DNA of 64,000 bases from Psychrobacter sp. APC 3426 (GTDB lineage: Bacteria > Pseudomonadota > Gammaproteobacteria > Pseudomonadales > Moraxellaceae): contig NZ_JASDCF010000001.1 in NCBI RefSeq assembly GCF_030408035.1, forward strand, positions 248,001 through 312,000, given 5' to 3'. The notes under the pieces are model-generated. The model searched no databases. It was not told the DNA's origin and saw nothing but the letters and a program-made list of their open reading frames with translations. The stretch's first letter is position 1, and every line of letters starts with the position of its first letter. Made by a program: the position numbers and the translations under genes. Below, piece by piece: positions 44,306-53,315 of this stretch.

Positions 44306-44974
44306 ATGGAACATTCAAAGCAGTTATCATCAGAGCAGCCACTGCGCATAGATATTGTATCTGACGTGGTCTGTCCTTGGTGCGTCATCGGCTACCGCCA
44401 GCTGGCACAAGCACTGGAGAAAACCAATACCGAGCATGAAATTCACTGGCATCCATTTGAGCTGAATCCTAGTATGCCAAGCGACGGTCAGAATATGCGC
44501 GAGCATATTATGGAGAAGTATGGCTCGAGCAAGGAAGAGTCTGATGCTAGCCGAACTCGATTGAAGGAAGCGGGTCACGAAGTCGGCTTTGAGTTCAACT
44601 TTAATGATGACACGCGTATGCACAACACCTTTAATCTGCATCAACTTTTGCATTGGGCAGATCAACAAGGACGTATGCACGACTTAAAGCAGGCGCTATT
44701 TACCGCTCACTTTACCAATAACAGAAACATCTCTGATAATGCAGTGCTTGCAGATATTGTAGCAGAGATTGGACTAGATCGTAGTGAGGCATTGGCGGTA
44801 CTAGAAGACCAACGATTTGCCAAAGCGGTAAGAGAGGCTGAGCAACATTGGCAACAACAAGGCATTCAAAGCGTGCCAGCAATGATTTTTAATGAGCGCC
44901 ATTTGGTTGGTGGTGCTCAAGGGGTTGAGAACTATGTCAATATATTAGAGCAATTGGCTAATATGACAGACTAA
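44306..44974 (+). CDS. DsbA-family oxidoreductase (FrnE-like)
   Basis: A 222-residue thioredoxin-fold protein of the cytoplasmic DsbA/FrnE group. The active site CPWC is at residues 23-26 after DIVSDVV. FrnE-type features follow: HWHPFELNPSMPSDGQNMRE, FNLHQLLHWADQQGRMHDLK, and a C-terminal cis-Pro region GIQSVPAMIFNERHLVGGAQ. There is no signal peptide, so it acts in the cytoplasm, probably in thiol-disulfide or oxidative stress chemistry. The ATG at 44306 has AGAGG just upstream; 44294 is an alternative. It lies downstream of the broken CMD-family gene, which also has a redox Cys pair. Confidence 0.87.
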   Translation: MEHSKQLSSEQPLRIDIVSDVVCPWCVIGYRQLAQALEKTNTEHEIHWHPFELNPSMPSDGQNMREHIMEKYGSSKEESDASRTRLKEAGHEVGFEFNFNDDTRMHNTFNLHQLLHWADQQGRMHDLKQALFTAHFTNNRNISDNAVLADIVAEIGLDRSEALAVLEDQRFAKAVREAEQHWQQQGIQSVPAMIFNERHLVGGAQGVENYVNILEQLANMTD

Positions 44975-45001
44975 ATCAACTTGAATGACCATCAAAGCTA
45001 A

Positions 45002-45034
45002 AAAAATGCCGCCCCATATAGGAGCGGCATTTTT
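45002..45034. terminator. bidirectional terminator between the FrnE-like and adhC genes
   Basis: The stem AAAAATGCCGCC/GGCGGCATTTTT type (one mismatch, short loop) has A-run and T-run flanks, in a convergent gap. It would serve both genes. Confidence 0.8.
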
Positions 45035-45109
45035 ATTTTATAACACTGTTATTTTATAACGCTAAATTTATAACCTATATCGTTAATCATTAATTTTAAA
45101 AAGTATCTC

Positions 45110-46270
<1,161 letters not shown>

Positions 46271-46434
46271 TTAATCACGCTCAGACCAATTTAGCTTATA
46301 GCGCTTACACTGTAGAAGCAAGCGCTAGTTTGAGTCGTCTATAAGAGTTGATTTTATACTGTCCATTATAGTTGTTTCTGCTGTGATAACAATGTGTTAT
46401 ATTTGCAAATATCTTTTTCACATTGGTAATAATC

Positions 46435-47349
46435 ATGCGCTGGGATGGCATTAGTGAGTTTGTCTACGTGGCTGAATACGAGAGCTTTACCCGAGCGGCA
46501 AAGGAGCTAGGCATCTCCACCGCGCAGGTCAGTCGGCAGATCAGCGCGTTAGAAAAACGCCTGAATATTAAATTGCTCTATCGTACGACGCGGAAGGTGT
46601 CGCTCACAGAAGAAGGGCGGGTGTTTTATCAGCATTGCCGCGGCGTGCTCGATGGCTTGGATGCCGCCGAGCAAGCGGTGAGTAACTTACAATCTAAGCC
46701 GCAAGGCAGAATCAAACTCACCGCCCCTGTCACCTATGGCGAGCAGCAACTCTTGCCCCTGATCAATGACTTTATGGTGCAATACCGCGATATCGAAGTG
46801 ACGGCCTTTTTGAGCAATCAAAAAATAGATCTAATAGAGGGCGGCTATGATCTAGCGGTGCGTATTGGCAAATTAAGCGACTCAACCATGATGGCAAAAA
46901 AACTCAGTCGCCGTACCAACTTTGTCTGCGCTGCACCTGCTTACCTCAAAAGATATGGTACACCGCACACACTGTCTGATCTGCACAAACATAACTGCCT
47001 ACTTGGTACACGTGATTATTGGCACTTTATCGAAAATAATAAACAGGCTAACAAGGCAGTGGGTCAGCAAGCGCACAAACCAACGGACACAGAAAAAAAC
47101 CTACGCGTCTCAGGCAGCGTGCAATACAACAGCGGCCACAGCTTAGTGGATGCAGCATTAAAGGGTCTAGGTATCGTGCAGCTGCCTGATTATTATGTGC
47201 AGCAATATCTGGCCTCAGGGGCATTGATCAGCGTACTGGATAACTATAGAGAGCCTGAAGAAAGCATTTGGGCGATTTATCCGCACAATCGTCATTTATC
47301 GCCAAAGATTCGCTTGCTGGTGGATTATCTGGCAGCGCGTCTGGCATAG
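46435..47349 (+). CDS. LysR family regulator divergent from the formaldehyde dehydrogenase gene
   Basis: A 304-residue LysR regulator. The N-terminal winged helix-turn-helix reads YVAEYESFTRAAKELGISTA and QVSRQISALEKRLNIKLLYR (about residues 10-50), with the usual TTRKVSLTEEGRVFY. The effector domain begins near residue 90 (GRIKLTAPVTYGEQQLLPLI). In between are segments like YDLAVRIGKLSDSTMMAKKL. Its divergent placement, about 200 bases from the class III alcohol dehydrogenase, suggests that gene as its target. The co-inducer may be a formaldehyde or nitrosothiol adduct; that is a guess. Confidence 0.87.
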   Translation: MRWDGISEFVYVAEYESFTRAAKELGISTAQVSRQISALEKRLNIKLLYRTTRKVSLTEEGRVFYQHCRGVLDGLDAAEQAVSNLQSKPQGRIKLTAPVTYGEQQLLPLINDFMVQYRDIEVTAFLSNQKIDLIEGGYDLAVRIGKLSDSTMMAKKLSRRTNFVCAAPAYLKRYGTPHTLSDLHKHNCLLGTRDYWHFIENNKQANKAVGQQAHKPTDTEKNLRVSGSVQYNSGHSLVDAALKGLGIVQLPDYYVQQYLASGALISVLDNYREPEESIWAIYPHNRHLSPKIRLLVDYLAARLA

Positions 47350-47499
47350 TTGGCGCTCTTACATCATCGCTGATAAGATCTAGTTGTCACGCGCGCCTTT
47401 ACTATGCATGGTTTATTACGCACAATGCTATAAAGCATCGCGCTTTGATATACAAAGAGTACTTATATAGTGAGTTCAGTATAAAAACGATACAGTGAG

Positions 47500-47565
47500 A
47501 CTGGGATAAATTTTACGCAGCATCGAGCGGCGCAGGCACAGCACGCAAGGAAAATTTATACCAGT
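47500..47565. repeat. palindromic dispersed repeat, copy 2
   Basis: Left arm ACTGGGATAAATTTTACG and right arm with its near reverse complement (AAAATTTATACCAGT), 66 bp overall. The centre GGCACAGCACGC matches the GGCACAGCAAGC centre of copy 1 at 10699-10770. It is intergenic between the LysR and DUF4031 genes. Confidence 0.7.
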
Positions 47566-47633
47566 TCCACGTTGACATATAAGGTAGGCTGCAAACGCAT
47601 GACCCACCTTTTTTCTGCTTTGAAAGAATGCGC

Positions 47634-47924
47634 TTATTCGCAGCCCTCAGCGCGTGCGATTTGCTCATGTAATTCTATTTTTAGCTTCTTTGCACATTCA
47701 ATAATCTTTTTTCGATTGGCAGGTATAGCGCCATATTCAATCGCCTTTTTGCGCATTTGTACTGTCACATCATAGTGCGGATAGCTGGCGTCTCGGTGAA
47801 ACAACCGCGTATCTATCTCAATCAAGGCGGCAAACTCATGGAGCTCTTGCAGGCTATCTGCCAGCATGTGGCACCATTTATAGCCTTTAAATTCTATCTG
47901 CATAAAATCGACATATATCGCCAT
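47634..47924 (-). CDS. DUF4031 family protein
   Basis: A small 96-residue cytoplasmic protein. It opens with MAIYVDFMQIEFKGYKWCHM, followed by LADSLQELHEFAALI and SYPHYDVTVQMRKKAIEYGA. These agree with the DUF4031 pattern as I know it (a VYVD start, WCHM-LAD, ELH-FA, and HYD). The function of the family is not established. The stop is preceded by an acidic/Cys-containing tail (ARAEGCE). It lies 68 bases beyond the TgpA-like gene's start-distal end on the same strand and has its own start region. Confidence 0.78.
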   Translation of the reverse strand: MAIYVDFMQIEFKGYKWCHMLADSLQELHEFAALIEIDTRLFHRDASYPHYDVTVQMRKKAIEYGAIPANRKKIIECAKKLKIELHEQIARAEGCE

Positions 47925-47992
47925 AGAGTCGCCTCCTGTATTATCAATAGCTATTTTATCATGTGCTAAACAACGCTTTCACAAAACAGCCA

Positions 47993-50314
47993 TTAGAACA
48001 ATTCACGTGCATCTTTCTTAAGCTGCTTTAGGATAGTTTGGTACTCGCTATCATTGGTTTCAAGGCTGCTTAGACGTCCATAACGCAGCTGCCGATAGTT
48101 CTGCCTCATTTGCAAGATTTTTGCTTGTACAATCTCTGAATGCCCGCTATCTGTTAGCTTACTCACTTTACTGCTCTTATTACTACTTTTAGCATTGGTA
48201 TCGGCGTTGGTATCAGCGTCGATATCAGTATTTGAATCATTTTCTCGGTCATTAACCGCTATTGCCAAGCGCTCAAGCCAAGCCAGCTGCCCTTCACGCT
48301 CTTGACGAGCCAACTCTTTATCACTTTTACCAATACGTTTTGATAACTGTGCAAGTGGTAGGTCTGCTGGATGCCAACGCTTACGGCGACGTTGCCAAAT
48401 AACAAAGACCAAAATCACCATGACAGTAATAGCACTTGCCGCTAGCCAAATAATTTGCTGCATGATTGAACGGATATTAAACCATTTGAGTAGCGAGTCG
48501 GCTTGCTTGTCCTGATCGTAACCAACGACATCTTTTTGCCAATAGTAACTGGCTTGATCGGAGAGGCGGCGTAAGGTTTGTAGCATTTGATACTGCTGAT
48601 AGCTGATTTGTGCCCCAGCGCCATCACCGAACATTGCTGCCCCTTGTGCCTGCGTCAGTGCCTCCATACCCTGCTCGACACGCTCAGGCGCGACAAAGGC
48701 GGTCGGATCGACACGTAGCCAGCCTTGACCATCAAGCCAAACCTCCGTCCAAGCGTGCGCATCCTTTTGCCGTACTTCCCAAACATTACCACCGCGGCTC
48801 AGCTCGCCACCTTGATAGCCCGCCACGACGCGTGCTGGAATGCCAGCGGCGCGCATCATAAAGGTGAAGCTGGAAGAATAATGCTCACAAAACCCCGCTT
48901 TGGTCTCAAACAAAAACTCATCAATACGGTTATTATTCAGTCGTGGCGGAGACAGTGTATAACGAAAGTCCGTTTGGTTAATCCAGCGCTCAAGTGCTTG
49001 CATGTAGCGCACGGGGTCTGAGTCTGATTGAACAAACAGCTGCTGCGCCAATGTTCGCGCTTGCGGATTACCGTCAGCTGGTAGGGTAAGGTTTAGACGG
49101 CGCGACTCATCAGAGAGAATCGGATCGATACGCATCGGTGCAAACTGCAATACGTCGTAGCGCAGCTGCTGAGTCACCGGCTGGTCTTTTAATAAGGTAA
49201 AGTCTGAGGTGATTTTGACGTCTTGGCGCTGCGTAAACGGATAATCAAGCCCAAACAGCCAGCTTTGCTGCGTTGGCTCTAGGATAATCTCATAGTTGGT
49301 CGGCGCAACTTTCGCTTCATCAGGGATAGTTGCAAAGGCATTCTCAATCCAAGCAGGCGTTTGCGGTGCAGGCCGCCACTCTTGTTGCTGAGGGCTAGGA
49401 CGCCACGTGACCCCATCAAACTCACTAAAGACCAAGCCGCGCCAATAGAGCTGCTGCTGTGGGGGACGATTGTCTACAAACTCTACCCGAAACGCAAGCT
49501 CGGTCGATTGTCCTAAATTGGCAAAATCACCGGGTGACATACTATCAGAGACACCCGTGGTCGCTTGCTGACCTGAGAGCTGCACTGACCATAGCGGTGG
49601 CAGGCGCGGGAAAAACAAAAACAGCACGACCAATAATGGCAATGCGCCGATGCCAAGCACGCCCAACGTACGCAGACGCCCATCACCACGAGCATTGCCG
49701 TCGTCATTTAGCGCAATAAAGGCCAGCAGCACCGTAACCGCCCCTACGATTACCTCAAACGTCGTGACCAAGCCTTGATCCATCAAAAACAGCGCGGCGA
49801 GGACAAATAGCGATAAATTTAATACCACATAGGCATCACGGCGCTTATAAAGCTCCCACAGCTTGCTAATCAAGCATAGCACCAAAAACGCCACACCCAT
49901 ATCGAGGCCGAAAGCGGTGTGATAAGTCAGCCATAGCCCTGCCAGCCCTAACAAAAACCCGAGCATCTGCATGCCCTGATAGACGCGTTTTAGATGCGCT
50001 GTTTTTCTAAATCGCGCTTTCACACGCGGCAGCTGAGCAATAATACTGACCACCGCAAAACCCATTAGCCATAACGGCAAATGCGCTGCATGCGGTAAGA
50101 TAATGACCACTTGGGCGATCAACACCCAATAGTAGGCAGGCAAAGCAAAAAATTTGGCATATCCGCTTGGCTTTTCGCCGTGTACTATCTGTGCACTGCG
50201 ATGATGACCCAAGGCCAGCTGCTCAAAGCTGGCAGTTTTTATAACGTCTGCTTTATCAAAGCGACTCGATGACGCTATCGTTTTTTTTGATAAAGGCTGT
50301 GTAGAGTTATTCAT
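47993..50314 (-). CDS. TgpA-like membrane transglutaminase (DUF3488)
   Basis: A 773-residue inner-membrane protein. The N-terminal third carries about six helices of the DUF3488 region (residues 55-235). The periplasmic core has a transglutaminase triad: Cys in TKAGFCEHYSSSFTFMMRAA, His in QKDAHAWTEVWLDG, and Asp in LRVDPTAFVAPERV. A further helix near 600 leads to a cytoplasmic tail with Asp/Asn-rich repeats (TDIDADTNADTNAKSS). This is the architecture of TgpA of Pseudomonas aeruginosa. The start at 50314 overlaps the DUF58 stop (ATGA), so the genes are translationally coupled. Confidence 0.9.
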   Translation of the reverse strand: MNNSTQPLSKKTIASSSRFDKADVIKTASFEQLALGHHRSAQIVHGEKPSGYAKFFALPAYYWVLIAQVVIILPHAAHLPLWLMGFAVVSIIAQLPRVKARFRKTAHLKRVYQGMQMLGFLLGLAGLWLTYHTAFGLDMGVAFLVLCLISKLWELYKRRDAYVVLNLSLFVLAALFLMDQGLVTTFEVIVGAVTVLLAFIALNDDGNARGDGRLRTLGVLGIGALPLLVVLFLFFPRLPPLWSVQLSGQQATTGVSDSMSPGDFANLGQSTELAFRVEFVDNRPPQQQLYWRGLVFSEFDGVTWRPSPQQQEWRPAPQTPAWIENAFATIPDEAKVAPTNYEIILEPTQQSWLFGLDYPFTQRQDVKITSDFTLLKDQPVTQQLRYDVLQFAPMRIDPILSDESRRLNLTLPADGNPQARTLAQQLFVQSDSDPVRYMQALERWINQTDFRYTLSPPRLNNNRIDEFLFETKAGFCEHYSSSFTFMMRAAGIPARVVAGYQGGELSRGGNVWEVRQKDAHAWTEVWLDGQGWLRVDPTAFVAPERVEQGMEALTQAQGAAMFGDGAGAQISYQQYQMLQTLRRLSDQASYYWQKDVVGYDQDKQADSLLKWFNIRSIMQQIIWLAASAITVMVILVFVIWQRRRKRWHPADLPLAQLSKRIGKSDKELARQEREGQLAWLERLAIAVNDRENDSNTDIDADTNADTNAKSSNKSSKVSKLTDSGHSEIVQAKILQMRQNYRQLRYGRLSSLETNDSEYQTILKQLKKDARELF

Positions 50315-51372
50315 GACGCTTTTGCCAACCTTAGCAAGCACGTTTGTACAAAGCTGTCACCTGCCCCCATCGCCGCGCCGGCAGATTTATCTTGCGGTAG
50401 TTGCATCGTAAAGGGTACGCCCAGCTCACCCAATGTCTGTACACCATAAGCCAGCTGTGCCAGTTTTTGTTCATGATGCGCGGCTGGCATATCGGCATAA
50501 TCCAACGTTTGCTCATGACCGACCGGATCGGCAAAATGCTTGGTAAACATGCCTTGACCTCGTGCCACATGCCCCCACGACACACGGGCCAGCGACTCAC
50601 CTTCGATATAGTTGTCGAGCCGCTCAAAATCATCTTGACCTTGCTGATATTGCCCACCTGTTGGCAGATCTTTTTCATTGGCTAGCGCATACTGTGCTTG
50701 CCAATCAAAGACTTCAGGTTTTGGATACACCCAAGCGCTACGGGCAAAGTAGACATAAGACCATGCGCGCATAATACCTAACGGATAAACGGTTTTGATG
50801 GTTAATCTTGGTAATATCAGCTGCCCACGACTGTGCGTTTGTACAGGCAAACGAATCACTTGCTCGCCTTGCAGTCGTGTCATTAGTATCGACTCTTGAG
50901 TACTAATGCTATTTTTTATTTTTTTACTGGCTTTTTTATCTATCTTACTATTAGCCTTACTATTTGCTTGGCCGTCAGCCTGCTCAAAGCTAAATAATAG
51001 CTGCCGTCTTGGTTGACGGCTTTCACTAATCAGTTGCAAGGTCACCCAGACAGGCGCACCTGCTTCTGCCATGGTCACTTCTATTAACTGTACTTTAAGA
51101 CCTGAGATATGGGCAAAGGTCACATGAAAGCTGATAAGCCAAACGCTGACCAGATAAAAACACAGACCCAACACCAAGTTATTGCCATAGTTGATACCAG
51201 CAATAAAAGTGATAATTAATAACACCGCATATAGCATCCCTTCGCGGCTAAAAAAGATATAGACATTACGCAAATTGAGCGTGGCGCTATCGCTTTTTGG
51301 TGCCCGCGCGGCAAACCAACGGCGTAATGCGGAACTAGCTGGTATGGTGAAGACTTTTGGCAAAAGACTCAT
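50311..51372 (-). CDS. DUF58 (vWA-like) protein
   Basis: A 353-residue protein with two membrane helices near residues 48-90 (EGMLYAVLLIITFIAGINYG and a following hydrophobic run). The DUF58 signature comes later: GQYQQGQDDFERLDNYIEGE then RVSWGHVARGQGMFTKHF (about residues 225-270). An unusual Ser/Lys-rich insert (ANSKANSKIDKKASKKIKNS) lies near 145. In the MoxR-DUF58-transglutaminase arrangement this protein is thought to be a partner of the AAA ATPase; the process is unclear. It lies between moxR (84 bases upstream) and the overlapping TgpA-like gene. Confidence 0.88.
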   Translation of the reverse strand: MSLLPKVFTIPASSALRRWFAARAPKSDSATLNLRNVYIFFSREGMLYAVLLIITFIAGINYGNNLVLGLCFYLVSVWLISFHVTFAHISGLKVQLIEVTMAEAGAPVWVTLQLISESRQPRRQLLFSFEQADGQANSKANSKIDKKASKKIKNSISTQESILMTRLQGEQVIRLPVQTHSRGQLILPRLTIKTVYPLGIMRAWSYVYFARSAWVYPKPEVFDWQAQYALANEKDLPTGGQYQQGQDDFERLDNYIEGESLARVSWGHVARGQGMFTKHFADPVGHEQTLDYADMPAAHHEQKLAQLAYGVQTLGELGVPFTMQLPQDKSAGAAMGAGDSFVQTCLLRLAKAS

Positions 51373-51456
51373 GACTACCCTATTTTCAAAATTAATAGTC
51401 TTATCGCTAATAAACGAGCAGCTTTGGAAGTGAATCTATTATGAGTAAAAAAATGG

Positions 51457-52503
51457 TCAAACAATAACAGGCGCTTCTGCCAAAATACGTTGGGCGATGG
51501 TCTGCATCGCTTGCCCACCAGTCACATGCGCGGGTACAAAACGCTGACCGAGGCGATGATCGGTGACGGCAGCAAACACGGCTTGGATATCTTCAGGCGT
51601 GACCTCCATATGCCCTGATACATAAGCATAAGCCTGCGCAGCACGCTGTAGCGACAGTACGCCACGTGGTGAAAGACCATGATACTCAGAGCTTGCACGT
51701 GTTTTGGCGACCAGTCTTTGCAGATAATCTAACACTACATCCGCGACATACACTTGCTTGACACCTTGTTGCGCTAATAATACAGCCTGCGTATCAAGTA
51801 CCGCGGGCAGCTCTTTTAATAGCTCGCGGCGGTCTTGACCTTTTAATAGCTCGCGCTCAGCGGCAGGTGATGGATATCCTAGCGACAAGCACAATAAAAA
51901 CCGATCTAGTTGCGATTCAGGCAATGGATAAACGCCCGCTTGCTGCAATGGGTTTTGCGTAGCAATGACGAAAAATGGCTGTGGTAACGGATAGGTTTGC
52001 CCATCTTGTGTCACTTGACGCTCTTCCATCGCTTCTAGTAATGCACTTTGGGTCTTAGGACTAGAGCGATTTATTTCATCTGCCAGCAATAGCTGAGTGA
52101 AGATGGGGCCGGGACGAAATTCAAACTGCTGTTTGCTTTGATCGTAGATGCTCATACCCAAAATATCTGCCGGCAGCATGTCATTGGTAAACTGCACGCG
52201 GCTAAAGCTCAGACCGAGCAGCTGCGCTAAGCCTTGTGCCAACGTCGTTTTTCCCATACCCGGCAAATCTTGCAACAATAGATGCCCACCTGCCAGTATG
52301 CCGCTCAGCGCCAACTTGATAGCCTGCGGTTTGTCTAGCACGATTTGATTTAACTGCATCATGAGCTGAGCAATTTTTTGCTGGTTGCGGGGATAGTTGG
52401 CAGCGCCATGGGCAGCATCAGGAGCAGAATCATTGACTGCTGACGATACTGACTGAGATACGGAGGTCTGTGTTCTATCTATAGCTGCATGAATCATAGT
52501 CAA
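51457..52503 (-). CDS. MoxR family AAA ATPase
   Basis: A 348-residue AAA+ ATPase of the MoxR group, expected to be a chaperone-like remodeller acting with the DUF58 protein. Motifs are Walker A LPGMGKTTLAQGLAQLL, the FTNDMLPADILGMSIYDQ loop, Walker B LLLADEINRSSPKTQSALLE, sensor 1 FFVIATQNPLQQAGVYPLPE, and sensor 2 LSPRGVLSLQRAAQAYAYV. A Ser/Gln-rich N-terminal extension of about 45 residues precedes the ATPase core. It is the first gene of moxR-DUF58-tgpA. The actual start may be the second Met, two codons in. Confidence 0.9.
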   Translation of the reverse strand: MTMIHAAIDRTQTSVSQSVSSAVNDSAPDAAHGAANYPRNQQKIAQLMMQLNQIVLDKPQAIKLALSGILAGGHLLLQDLPGMGKTTLAQGLAQLLGLSFSRVQFTNDMLPADILGMSIYDQSKQQFEFRPGPIFTQLLLADEINRSSPKTQSALLEAMEERQVTQDGQTYPLPQPFFVIATQNPLQQAGVYPLPESQLDRFLLCLSLGYPSPAAERELLKGQDRRELLKELPAVLDTQAVLLAQQGVKQVYVADVVLDYLQRLVAKTRASSEYHGLSPRGVLSLQRAAQAYAYVSGHMEVTPEDIQAVFAAVTDHRLGQRFVPAHVTGGQAMQTIAQRILAEAPVIV

Positions 52504-52553
52504 TTATTGGCTCGTTTTTTTGATTAATAATTATAAGACTGTTAAGTCAGTAG

Positions 52554-53012
52554 TTACTTAGCATTCTCTTCAATCGGTGGCGCTGCACGAAGCGTGGACA
52601 AATAAGCAATCACATCTGCTCGCTCCTGAGCATCAGGCATCGGATCCGAAAGCATCTTTGAATCTGGCATAGTATTGGGAGCATCAGCGATATAAGGATC
52701 TAACGTCTCAGCATCCCATATCCAACCTGATGTCTTAAGCCCTTCGCTATAAGTATAGTCGTCTAGCTCTGCTGCTTTTGCACCGTATATATTCATCAGC
52801 TGTGGCCCTTTTTTATTGAGGCCAGCATTCAGCTGATGACATTGACCACAGGCATCTTGATAAATAATAGCGCCGTTATCGGCATCACCCTCAGTATATA
52901 ACGGCAATGTCACAGGGGCACGGTGGTCAGGTGGTGTACGTTCGCCGCAAGCGCTGAGCAATAAAATAGCGGCAATAAAACCGCCCAATAGATACTTACT
53001 AAGGATAGACAT
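52554..53012 (-). CDS. lipoprotein monohaem cytochrome c
   Basis: A 152-residue c-type cytochrome tethered by lipid. A signal helix ends in the lipobox LLLSAC (Cys22). The haem motif is CGQCH at residues 55-59. The fold resembles class I cytochromes: GDADNGAIIYQDACGQCHQL, NKKGPQLMNIYGAKAA, the TSGWIWDAETLDPYIADAPN stretch with a likely Met ligand in NTMPDSKM, and a C-terminal helix ERADVIAYLSTL. I take the ATG at 53012 rather than the TTG at 53021. Its redox partner is not evident. It sits between the moxR operon and fimX with no obvious operon link. Confidence 0.85.
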   Translation of the reverse strand: MSILSKYLLGGFIAAILLLSACGERTPPDHRAPVTLPLYTEGDADNGAIIYQDACGQCHQLNAGLNKKGPQLMNIYGAKAAELDDYTYSEGLKTSGWIWDAETLDPYIADAPNTMPDSKMLSDPMPDAQERADVIAYLSTLRAAPPIEENAK

Positions 53013-53315
53013 TTTTGACAATCTTAAGTTGAGGAGCGCTATCTATCAGTGAATTGGTTAAATAGACTTATGCAGCCAATAACTTATGAATATGTCATCT
53101 GCAAAACATGATATTGAATGACATACAAAGCACACATTGTCCACACTCATAGATAGCTATTTATAAAAAAACACAGCGTTATGAATCAGTATCTCAACCG
53201 ATAAATAACGCTAGGATGAACATTCAGTTGTAGGATTAGGGTCTATTGAATAACCAGATGGCTTTAGCTGGATGCTTTGATTCAAAGCCATCACTCGGGC
53301 CTTTGGTTTAACAAT
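53013..53315. other. intergenic region between the cytochrome c and fimX-like genes
   Basis: About 300 bases, AT-rich, with promoter sequence for the cytochrome gene presumably at the low-coordinate side. I see no ORF, RNA gene or clear hairpin here. Confidence 0.4.

Noticed and set aside
50315-50341. Longer start for the TgpA-like gene
   Set aside because: The ATGA overlap at 50311-50314 with the DUF58 stop is the typical coupled arrangement.
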